Shown here: positions 1 through 6,278 of the stretch, in pieces
Layout: every line of letters begins with the position of its first letter
Position numbering within the stretch: the first letter of the stretch is position 1
From: an uncultured Bacteroidota bacterium
Lineage (GTDB): Bacteria; Bacteroidota; Bacteroidia; UKL13-3
Assembly (NCBI GenBank): GCA_903907885.1
Contig: CAIVPY010000191.1
Location: 1 to 8,636, forward strand
Direction of reading: 5' to 3'
DNA length: 8,636 nt
Notes under the pieces: model-generated
Told to the model about the DNA's origin: nothing
Database searches by the model: none
The model's input: the letters and a program-made list of their open reading frames with translations, nothing else
Made by a program: the position numbers and the translations under genes

Positions 1-2
1 AG

Positions 3-179
3 CTTAGATTAAAAAAGAAGAACTATAGAGATAACTTACCGGATGAAGAGAAACAAAGACATAAGGAATATATGAGAAAATATAGAGAAAATATGTCAGT
101 GGATCAGTTAGAAAAACAGAGAAAAAGAAATAGAGAAAATTTAAGAAAGAAAAGATTAAAAAATGAGGAAAAATTGTAA
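3..179 (+). CDS. Partial hypothetical protein, Lys/Glu/Arg-rich repeat C-terminus (5' end outside window)
   Basis: An open frame enters from the left edge and stops at TAA 177-179, giving about 58 residues without a start in view; an internal ATG lies at 72. The fragment is almost entirely charged or polar (K, R, E, N, Q) and should be helical or coiled-coil. It contains a degenerate tandem repeat of about 19-21 residues: YRDNLPDEEKQR at codons 24-59, then YRENMSVDQLEKQR at codons 81-122, then a partial RENLRKKR. The repeated pattern argues for real coding rather than chance, although A-rich DNA tends to stay open and give lysines. It runs toward mfd and ends 14 bases before the mfd stop. I do not recognise the family; similar K/E/R repeats occur in poorly characterised and mobile-element-associated proteins. 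No function is assigned. Confidence 0.4.
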   Translation, partial: LRLKKKNYRDNLPDEEKQRHKEYMRKYRENMSVDQLEKQRKRNRENLRKKRLKNEEKL

Positions 180-193
180 AGAATGTCCCTGGA

Positions 194-3100
194 CTAAAAA
201 CAACCCGCATAGTGAAGCATGGCCGGGTTATGTTGAACAAATTGCAAAATGCCACTGAACAAATCGGATTGGTAATAGCTTTGTTTTTTTTCGTCAGGGA
301 AATAAGCACTCATATTGTTTGCTTTCATTACCAGTCTTTCAAAGCCCAATTGTCTTGCAATTTCACGCAGTTTAATCAATTCGATTAAGTCATATACTTG
401 TTTTGGAATAGGGCCAAATCTGTCTTTTAAATCATTAGCAAATTTCTGCAACTCATCATCTGAACTTATGGTTGAAAGGTGGTTGTATAAACTTAATCGC
501 TCACCAATATTTCTAATATAGGCATCGGGTATCAAAGCTTCAAAATCAGTTTCAACAACACATTCACTTATTTGGTATGAATTGGACGTAGGCTCTACTC
601 CATTGCTTGCGTTAAGGCGTGTGTTGTTGCTAGTGTTTTTCTCTCCCGAAACTCTAATATTAAATACCTCCGCAAACTCATCTTCCTTTAGTTCTTGAAT
701 GGCTTCATCCAAAATTTTGTTAAACATTTCGAAACCTATTTCAGCAATAAAACCACTTTGTTCGCCACCCAATAAATTGCCAGCTCCACGTATATCCAAA
801 TCGCGCATGGCTACATTAAAGCCACTACCCAAATCACTAAACTCTTCGATGGCTTGTAATCTTCTTCTGCTATCAACACTCAGCGTTGACATGCTTGGTA
901 CCATTAAATAACAAAATGCTTTTTTGTTTGAACGTCCCACACGTCCTCGCATCTGATGTAAGTCGCTAAGCCCAAACATGTGTGCATTATTAATGATAAT
1001 TGTATTGGCATTGCTAATGTCTAATCCGCTTTCGATTATGGTAGTTGCTACTAAAACATCATATTCACCTTCGATAAAACGCATCATCACATCTTCTAGT
1101 TTATCGCCTTCTAATTGTCCGTGTGCCACGGCTACTTTTACCCCTTTGCACAATCGAGAGATTCTGTCAGCCATATCATAAATATCTTTTACTTTATGGT
1201 GTATGAAAAACACTTGTCCCCCTCTTTCTACTTCATCCATCACAGCATCTTTTAATAATTCATCGTTATAGGCATGCAGTTCGGTTGTTACGGGTTGTCT
1301 ATTGGCAGGTGGTGTATTGATAACAGACAAATCTCTTGCTCCCATTAAACTAAAATGCAAAGTACGTGGAATAGGGGTGGCTGTTAGTGTAAGCGTATCT
1401 ACATTTAGCTTCATGGCCTTTAATTTTTCTTTAGCAACTACACCAAACTTTTGTTCTTCATCAATAATTAACAAGCCAAGGTCTTTAAACTTTACATCCT
1501 TGCTTATTAATCTATGTGTACCAATTAGTATATCAATTTTACCTTGATTTACTTTTTCCAACACTTCTTTTATTTCCTTAGCAGATTTAAAACGATTGAC
1601 ATAATCAATATTACAGGGCAAGTTTTTCATGCGTTCTTTAAACGTACGATAATGTTGATTAGCCAAAATGGTTGTAGGCACTAATATGGCTACTTGCTTG
1701 CTATCAGCTACTGCTTTAAATGCCGCACGTATTGCCACTTCGGTTTTACCAAAACCTACATCACCGCAAACCAACCTATCCATGGGATGAGGTTGTTCCA
1801 TATCCATTTTTACATCGGTTGTTGCTTTGCTTTGGTCGGGCGTATCTTCATACATAAAACTTGCTTCTAATTCAACTTGTAAGTAGCTATCAGGACTAAA
1901 TTGAAAGCCTGGCTGAGCTTTACGTGCAGCATATAATTTTATCAAATCACGGGCTATGTCTTTTACTTTTTTCTTAGTTTGGGTTTTTAATTTTTCCCAA
2001 GTGTCGCTACCTAATTTATGCAAGCGTGGCTCTGTTCCATCTTTGCCGCTATAACGGGTTATTTTATGAAGCGAGTTAATGCTCACATATAACAAATCAT
2101 CATTTTTATATACCAGTCTCACGGCTTCTTGTATTCTGCCATTTACCTCAATTTTTTCAAGCCCAGCAAACCTTCCCACTCCATGGTCGATATGCACTAC
2201 AAAGTCTCCAGGCTTCAGTTCTCTTAGTTCTTTGAGTGTAATGATTTTCGAATTGCTATAACGTGTTTTTACATGACCACGATAAAACCTATCAAAAATT
2301 TGATGCTCGGTATAGCATGCAATGTTCAAATCTCTGTCAATAAAACCTTCAGACAAGGCATGATACACAGGTAAAAACTCAACATCTTTATCCAAATCTT
2401 CAAAGATGGTGTAGAGCCTTTCAACCTGACGAGAGCTATCACTAAAAATTAGATTCTGTAATTTATTTGCTTGATTGGCTTTTAAATTTTCAATCAACAA
2501 TTGAAAGTTTTTATGAAATGTGGGTTGAGGCGAAAGGTTAAATGTAATAACTTCATCATGTTTAAAATGTGTTCTAAAGCCCATTTCAATTAAGGCGTAC
2601 CCTTCAATTGATTTTATTAATTGACTCGGAGAAATATAAACATCATACACATCTTTTGCTTTAAAGCCTTCGATAATTTCATACTTTATTTCTTCTTCTT
2701 TATTTAGTATTTTACGAATAGATTTTTCGGTTTTCTCTAAACCTTTTTCCAATAATTCAGCACTTAAAGAAACATCTGAAGTCCAAATGATGCAATCCTT
2801 CGATAGGTATTCAAATACGGATTTCTTTTCTGTATTATCAATGTCTTTTTGAACATTTGGAATGATGAAAAATCTGTCAACACGGGTAACAGAAAGCTGG
2901 TCGATTGGGTTAAACGTGCGGATGCTTTCAATAATATCTCCATTTAATTCAATGCGATATGGCATATCATTACTAAACGAAAACACATCCACAATGCCAC
3001 CTCTTATGCTAAAATAGCCAGCTTCATATACAAAATCATTTCTCTCAAAATGGTGTTCAGTAAGAAAGTCAATGAAAAATTCTAAATCAAAAGTATCACC

Positions 3101-3544
3101 CACTTTTAATTCGTAGGTATTTTTGGTCAAATCTTTTTCACTAATTACTAATTCGGCAATTGCTTCGTTAGTTGTAACAATTAATTCACCTTTTGAGAGA
3201 TGTTGATTATGCCTATTCAAAACCTCAGCTCGCTCAAGCACTTGATTGTTTTCAAGCGATTCTAATTGATAGCTTCTTTTATAACTTGGAGGGAAAAATA
3301 AAACCGTTTTCCCTTCTAAAATATTTCCTAAATCGCTATGAAAATATCGAGCCTCATCGGTATCATTAAAAATAAAAACTTGAGTTCGCAGATTTAATTG
3401 ATACACACAAGCTGCAATTATTGCATCTACCGAACCTACTGAGCCTTTGATGCTAAGTTTGGTTTTGGGTTTGTTGATAGCTTTAGCAATACTGAGCATT
3501 TGTTTACTATCAGCATATAACGACAGAAGTTCTTGTATTTTCAT
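194..3544 (-). CDS. mfd: Transcription-repair coupling factor Mfd, C-terminus atypical
   Basis: Mfd is the ATP-dependent DNA translocase that removes RNA polymerase stalled at lesions and recruits UvrA to start nucleotide excision repair. The 1116 residues show the family order: an N-terminal UvrB-like module (about 1-350), the CarD-like RNA-polymerase-interaction domain (about 440-510, with GDFVVHIDHGVGRFAGLEKI), and the RecG-like helicase core (about 560-940). Core motifs are Walker A GDVGFGKTE (594-602), DEEQKFG (695-701, usually DEEQRFG), TATPIPRTL (721-729) and QMRGRVGRS (864-872). The TRCF domain starts near 993. The start ATG fits the usual Bacteroidetes N-terminus. Two oddities are seen. 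There is an Asn/Ser-rich linker at about 965-990. The TRCF domain follows the family up to YYQSDLFSGILQFVQHNP (1090-1107) and then ends in AMLHYAGCF, where homologues normally continue for some 35-40 residues. Identity is secure; whether the terminus is functional is unknown. Confidence 0.97.
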   Translation of the reverse strand: MKIQELLSLYADSKQMLSIAKAINKPKTKLSIKGSVGSVDAIIAACVYQLNLRTQVFIFNDTDEARYFHSDLGNILEGKTVLFFPPSYKRSYQLESLENNQVLERAEVLNRHNQHLSKGELIVTTNEAIAELVISEKDLTKNTYELKVGDTFDLEFFIDFLTEHHFERNDFVYEAGYFSIRGGIVDVFSFSNDMPYRIELNGDIIESIRTFNPIDQLSVTRVDRFFIIPNVQKDIDNTEKKSVFEYLSKDCIIWTSDVSLSAELLEKGLEKTEKSIRKILNKEEEIKYEIIEGFKAKDVYDVYISPSQLIKSIEGYALIEMGFRTHFKHDEVITFNLSPQPTFHKNFQLLIENLKANQANKLQNLIFSDSSRQVERLYTIFEDLDKDVEFLPVYHALSEGFIDRDLNIACYTEHQIFDRFYRGHVKTRYSNSKIITLKELRELKPGDFVVHIDHGVGRFAGLEKIEVNGRIQEAVRLVYKNDDLLYVSINSLHKITRYSGKDGTEPRLHKLGSDTWEKLKTQTKKKVKDIARDLIKLYAARKAQPGFQFSPDSYLQVELEASFMYEDTPDQSKATTDVKMDMEQPHPMDRLVCGDVGFGKTEVAIRAAFKAVADSKQVAILVPTTILANQHYRTFKERMKNLPCNIDYVNRFKSAKEIKEVLEKVNQGKIDILIGTHRLISKDVKFKDLGLLIIDEEQKFGVVAKEKLKAMKLNVDTLTLTATPIPRTLHFSLMGARDLSVINTPPANRQPVTTELHAYNDELLKDAVMDEVERGGQVFFIHHKVKDIYDMADRISRLCKGVKVAVAHGQLEGDKLEDVMMRFIEGEYDVLVATTIIESGLDISNANTIIINNAHMFGLSDLHQMRGRVGRSNKKAFCYLMVPSMSTLSVDSRRRLQAIEEFSDLGSGFNVAMRDLDIRGAGNLLGGEQSGFIAEIGFEMFNKILDEAIQELKEDEFAEVFNIRVSGEKNTSNNTRLNASNGVEPTSNSYQISECVVETDFEALIPDAYIRNIGERLSLYNHLSTISSDDELQKFANDLKDRFGPIPKQVYDLIELIKLREIARQLGFERLVMKANNMSAYFPDEKKQSYYQSDLFSGILQFVQHNPAMLHYAGCF
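196..231 (-). terminator. Hairpin plus T-run overlapping the end of mfd
   Basis: On the minus strand, arms AACCCG (229-224) and CGGGTT (207-202) pair perfectly. An inner CATG/TATG pairing (221-218 with 211-208, one G-U) follows a two-base bulge, and the loop is CTTCAC. Five T residues (200-196) come one base after the stem and run into the TAG stop at 196-194. It has the shape of an intrinsic terminator, but the stem lies inside the reading frame and encodes the atypical last residues of Mfd. It could equally be a repeat or element end that happens to fold. Termination by this hairpin is inferred from shape only. Confidence 0.45.
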
Positions 3545-3564
3545 TTACTTTTATAAATAGTATA

Positions 3565-3600
3565 ACCCCCGAAGTGCAAACTGCGGGGGTGAGTTTTTTT
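3565..3600 (+). terminator. Strong intrinsic terminator facing right, in the mfd leader
   Basis: Arms ACCCCCG (3565-3571) and CGGGGGT (3584-3590) form seven pairs. An A/G mismatch and three more pairs (AGT/ACT) close a GCAA tetraloop (3576-3579). The spacer GAG is followed by seven T residues (3594-3600). This is the best terminator in the window and works only in the plus direction, yet no plus-strand gene ends here: mfd reads the other way from 3544 and the oxygenase starts 119 bases later. It would stop antisense transcripts leaving mfd, or act as an attenuator if the oxygenase promoter lies further left. In mfd mRNA the same bases form a leader hairpin. Confidence 0.7.
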
Positions 3601-3611
3601 ATTATTGCCAA

Positions 3612-3638
3612 CAAATATAAACTTCAACAGCTATCAAA
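3612..3638 (-). promoter_or_regulatory. Candidate mfd promoter (Bacteroidetes -33/-7 type)
   Basis: The minus strand carries TATATTTG (3619-3612), an exact match to the Bacteroidetes -7 consensus TAnnTTTG, with TTTG (3638-3635) 15 bases upstream as the -33 element. The spacing is a little short. It sits about 68 bases upstream of the mfd start, so the transcript would include the GC-rich leader hairpin at 3565-3590. Short AT-rich motifs arise by chance, so this is a moderate call. Confidence 0.4.
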
Positions 3639-3718
3639 CTATAATTTCAAAGAGAGCAAAATCATTGTTTGCAGATTAAATGAAAATAACACACATTTGA
3701 ACTTTATATAGAAATGAC

Positions 3719-4675
3719 ATGATACACAGTGCTGGCATACCATCGGTAGATTTAAGCGACTTCTTATCAGGAGACGATTCTCGCAAAACTAAGTTTGTTC
3801 AAAATTTAGGTAAAGCGTATGAAGATATTGGCTTTGTGGCTGTTCGTGGACATTTGTTACAGGATGTAACATCAAGCATTTTATATGCACAATGTCAACA
3901 GTTTTTCGGCTTACCTCAAGACATTAAAAATAAATATGAAGATCCAAAAATAGCTGGTCAACGAGGATATACCAGCTTTGGGAAAGAACATGCCAAGGGC
4001 CGAAATGTAGGTGATTTAAAAGAGTTTTGGCATTTTGGACAAATGGTTGAAGGCATTGACCCAATCAAGTCAGAATACCCTGATAATATTTTTGTAGAAG
4101 AATTACCTGAATTTAATACCTATGGAATTAAAGCATATAAAGAATTAGAAGAAACGGGTAAACACATGTTAAGAGCCATAGCCTTGTATTTAGACTTGGA
4201 TGAATTCTTTTTTGATGATAAGATAAAAAATGGTAATAGCATTTTAAGACCCATTCATTACCCGCCTATCACTCACGAACCAGAGACAGCAGTTAGAGCT
4301 GCTGAGCATGAGGATATTAATCTTATTACTTTGCTTATGGGAGCATCATCCGAAGGCTTAGAAGTTTTAAACAAACAAGGGAAATGGGTGGGAATAACAG
4401 CATTGCCAGAACAGCTTGTGGTAAATGTTGGTGATATGCTTCAGCGTCTTACTAATAACAAACTTAAATCAACTACACATAGGGTTGTTAATCCAGCACG
4501 AGAGCAATGGTCAAACCCACGTTTTAGCATTCCTTTCTTTTTGCACCCAAGAAGTGATATGAGATTGGATTGTTTAGAAAATTGTGTTAATGCTGAAAAT
4601 TCAAAGCACTATGAACCCATTTCTGCAGGAGAATACTTGAACGAAAGACTTAAAGAAATTGGTTTAAAAAAATAA
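3719..4675 (+). CDS. Isopenicillin N synthase-like Fe(II)/2-oxoglutarate dioxygenase
   Basis: A 318-residue non-heme iron oxygenase of the isopenicillin N synthase / 2-oxoglutarate dioxygenase superfamily, probably cytoplasmic, with no signal peptide. The N-terminal DIOX_N-type segment includes IPSVDLSDF (7-15) and AYEDIGFVAVRGH (33-45). The C-terminal jelly-roll core carries the iron triad H197-x-D199 (in AAEHEDINLITLL) and H254 (in STTHRVVNP), plus R268-x-S270 (NPRFSIPF), the usual site for the 2-oxoglutarate C5 carboxylate. A conserved tyrosine sits at 181 (RPIHYPP). All metal and cosubstrate residues are present, so the enzyme should be active. The substrate cannot be read from sequence; the family covers oxidation, desaturation and ring closure of diverse small molecules. 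Start choice: the ATG at 3719 leads straight into the family N-terminus, and the ATG at 3714 is in another frame and stops at once. It is the only complete plus-strand gene here and has no biosynthetic neighbours, so antibiotic synthesis should not be inferred. Confidence 0.9.
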   Translation: MIHSAGIPSVDLSDFLSGDDSRKTKFVQNLGKAYEDIGFVAVRGHLLQDVTSSILYAQCQQFFGLPQDIKNKYEDPKIAGQRGYTSFGKEHAKGRNVGDLKEFWHFGQMVEGIDPIKSEYPDNIFVEELPEFNTYGIKAYKELEETGKHMLRAIALYLDLDEFFFDDKIKNGNSILRPIHYPPITHEPETAVRAAEHEDINLITLLMGASSEGLEVLNKQGKWVGITALPEQLVVNVGDMLQRLTNNKLKSTTHRVVNPAREQWSNPRFSIPFFLHPRSDMRLDCLENCVNAENSKHYEPISAGEYLNERLKEIGLKK

Positions 4676-4924
4676 TTATCTTTTATTTCTTTTTAATATT
4701 AGATTGAATTTATGAGAACATTTTGTACATTTTAGTGTTTGAATATTCATGAAAAACAAAATGAATTTTGTAAACACATCTCTTTGAACTCTTTTGTAAT
4801 CCTTTACACCACAGTAGGGGCATGCACTTTTTTTGGTAAACTTCTTTACATATAATCTTATCAATAATATGAATGCTGCTGCAATTAGTAGTTCAGTAAA
4901 TGTTTCAACAATAAAATCAGACAT
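4676..4924 (-). CDS. Small membrane protein with C-terminal zinc-ribbon-like domain (paralogue 1)
   Basis: An 82-residue protein of unknown function. Residues about 8-26 form one hydrophobic segment, followed by a basic stretch (VKKFTKK). The C-terminal domain has CPYC (35-38) and CTKC (66-69), four cysteines spaced like a zinc ribbon. Basic residues after the membrane segment suggest the cysteine domain faces the cytoplasm. Between the cysteine pairs it shares GVKD, RV, RD, FT and LFF with the neighbour at 5133-5381: about 20 of 35 positions are identical from first to last cysteine, while the membrane segments differ. Conservation of all metal ligands in two diverged copies supports both as real genes. 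Its stop abuts the stop of the convergent oxygenase. Upstream (4966-5013) lie a perfect inverted repeat and a palindrome. Possible roles, all inference, are a membrane-tethered nucleic-acid or metal sensor. Confidence 0.7.
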   Translation of the reverse strand: MSDFIVETFTELLIAAAFILLIRLYVKKFTKKSACPYCGVKDYKRVQRDVFTKFILFFMNIQTLKCTKCSHKFNLILKRNKR

Positions 4925-4965
4925 TTGAAGGTTTTATTGGTCGAAAATATGACAATTCAAATCAT

Positions 4966-4994
4966 TTTGGTTATTATTTATTTTAATAACCAAA
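4966..4994. repeat. Perfect 11-bp inverted repeat upstream of paralogue 1
   Basis: TTTGGTTATTA (4966-4976) and TAATAACCAAA (4984-4994) are exact reverse complements around a 7-base loop (TTTATTT). On the plus strand four T residues follow, so it could weakly terminate read-through from the oxygenase. It also lies 42-70 bases upstream of the start of the small gene at 4676-4924, which suits an operator. The stem is AT-rich, and which role applies is not decidable from sequence. Confidence 0.5.
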
Positions 4995-5003
4995 TTTTAA
5001 CTT

Positions 5004-5013
5004 GTGTTAACAC
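5004..5013. promoter_or_regulatory. 10-bp palindrome, possible operator
   Basis: GTGTTAACAC is a perfect palindrome 10 bases from the inverted repeat at 4966-4994 and about 80 bases upstream of the small gene start. The shape suits a dimeric repressor site, but short palindromes are common in AT-rich DNA and no second copy was noticed. Confidence 0.2.
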
Positions 5014-5132
5014 GTATTTAAATTCAAAGTGAAATTATAATTAATTATCAGGTGGTAATATTATTGTAGACTATTATTGAGAATATTTTTTTGAATTATA
5101 GATTAATAAGCAACCAAGATTCCAATCTCTAC

Positions 5133-5381
5133 TTATTTATTCTTATCATTATAATAATATCTATACCAACATTTATGGCATCTATAGGACTGAACTTTGT
5201 AAAAAAATAAAAAGATTGTAGTGAACAAATCTCGTTCAACCCTTTGAGAATCTTTCACTCCACAGTTTGGACATTTATTAACCTTTGTAAACCGTCTTAG
5301 GTATAAAAACAATTTTACTATAATTACTATGAGTACAATTACTATTAATGCAACCTTTATATATTTTATAATGGGTATCAT
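5133..5381 (-). CDS. Small membrane protein with C-terminal zinc-ribbon-like domain (paralogue 2)
   Basis: An 82-residue protein, paralogous to the product of 4676-4924 and of equal length. Its N-terminus is a long, clearly hydrophobic segment (about 7-28, rich in I/V/L), followed by LRRFTK. Cysteines 37, 40, 68 and 71 form CPNC and CHKC with the same 27-residue gap as in paralogue 1. The tail is tyrosine-rich (YRYYY). The closest matches between the paralogues lie in the cysteine domain, so selection seems to act there. The genes are 208 bp apart in the same orientation, and a -7/-33-like promoter lies at 5506-5533. The family is not recognised by name; small CxxC...CxxC membrane proteins are commonly annotated only as hypothetical in Bacteroidota. 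Confidence 0.7.
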   Translation of the reverse strand: MIPIIKYIKVALIVIVLIVIIVKLFLYLRRFTKVNKCPNCGVKDSQRVERDLFTTIFLFFYKVQSYRCHKCWYRYYYNDKNK

Positions 5382-5505
5382 GTCGGCAATAATAAATTTA
5401 ATTTTTTAAAAATTAAAGTAAATTAATAGTTAAATATATGATAATTATACGATACTTGATTTAAATAGTGTAAAAAGCAATGTTAATAGAGCAATTAATA
5501 TTTAA

Positions 5506-5533
5506 CAAAGGTATTTCATTAAAAAAATACAAA
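5506..5533 (-). promoter_or_regulatory. Candidate promoter for the zinc-ribbon genes
   Basis: The minus strand has TACCTTTG (5513-5506), an exact TAnnTTTG -7 match, with TTTG (5533-5530) 16 bases upstream. Initiation would fall near 5500, giving a leader of roughly 120 bases before the start at 5381. The site lies in the gap just downstream of the glutaminyl cyclase, so the small genes could be transcribed independently of it. Confidence 0.4.
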
Positions 5534-5552
5534 TCTAAATTGTTGTATAAAA

Positions 5553-6278
5553 TTACTTTTCAGTATAAATCACTTCCAATAAAGATTGACCAACTGCTTT
5601 AAGTATTTTACGGTCAATATTCGTCATATTATCATTTACAGTGTGCCACCAAGTTGGGAAACCTGTTTCTTCATTAAAATGAATGACATCGATGGCAGGG
5701 ATATGTGCCAAGGTATTGATGTATAAATGATCATCCGTAATTTCTCCTATTTGATAGTAGTAAAAAATATCAGAATAACCCAATTGAACACCTTTTTCCC
5801 ATACTTTTCGTAAAGTAGATTCAGCATAAGTAATACTGTTTTTTTCCCAAACAAACTTTGCTCCTTTGCCTCCTACCATGTCCAAATTAATGGCAAACTC
5901 AGCTTTATAATTGGGAGTGTGCATGTGTGTTGCCCAGTATTGTGTGCCTAAGCAATATGAATCTTTATACTTTGAGTCTGGATTTCCTAAATCTTCGGCA
6001 TCAAGGCAAATAAAATCAACACCAATATCCGTTTTGTTTGACTTTAAAACCCTAGCCATTTCTAGCATCACCCCTACTCCACTGCCACCATCATCTGCAC
6101 CTAATATAGATTTGGTATGATTCGCTTCATTAGGATCATTATCAGCAATGGGTCTACTATCCCAATGGGCAGTAATTAAAATACGTTTAGTAGCCGATGG
6201 GTTAAATTGCGCTATCACATTTCTAATGCCGATTTTCTTCTTATCCCAAGTTGTAGAGCTGCCTTTTTGTTCAATCAC
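5553..6278 (-). CDS. Glutaminyl cyclase, catalytic C-terminal fragment
   Basis: This 241-residue frame begins with a GTG at 6278, probably not a genuine start. It aligns throughout with animal-type glutaminyl cyclases: ILITAHWDSRP (33-43), GADDGGSGVGVMLEMARVL (60-78, zinc Asp), LDAEDLG (92-98, general-base Glu95 followed by zinc ligand Asp96), NLDMVGG (131-137, Asp133), TDDH (181-184) and WWHT (210-213, zinc His212). The DDH and WHT motifs separate glutaminyl cyclases from ordinary M28 aminopeptidases. Correspondence with human QC residues was judged by eye. Alone the fragment lacks the export signal, so it would remain in the cytoplasm if translated. Confidence 0.8.
   Translation of the reverse strand: MIEQKGSSTTWDKKKIGIRNVIAQFNPSATKRILITAHWDSRPIADNDPNEANHTKSILGADDGGSGVGVMLEMARVLKSNKTDIGVDFICLDAEDLGNPDSKYKDSYCLGTQYWATHMHTPNYKAEFAINLDMVGGKGAKFVWEKNSITYAESTLRKVWEKGVQLGYSDIFYYYQIGEITDDHLYINTLAHIPAIDVIHFNEETGFPTWWHTVNDNMTNIDRKILKAVGQSLLEVIYTEK

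Noticed and set aside
4..309. Minus-strand 101-residue Phe/Leu/Ile-rich frame across the mfd end and the charged-repeat ORF
   Set aside because: It is the reverse complement of A/G-rich coding DNA, which automatically gives Phe/Leu/Ser-rich translations. It overlaps the mfd end in another frame and shows no resemblance to the missing Mfd C-terminus.
3665..3699. Possible oxygenase promoter: TTG at 3665-3667 and CACATTTG at 3692-3699
   Set aside because: The -7 box lacks the first consensus T and the 24-base spacer is long, so support is too thin for a feature.
3719..4675. Beta-lactam biosynthesis role for the isopenicillin N synthase-like gene
   Set aside because: The fold family is broad and no ACV synthetase or other pathway gene is nearby; only oxygenase chemistry is supported.
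5117..5128. AGATT/AATCT inverted repeat just downstream of the second zinc-ribbon gene
   Set aside because: Only five base pairs with a two-base loop and no T-run; too weak for a terminator.
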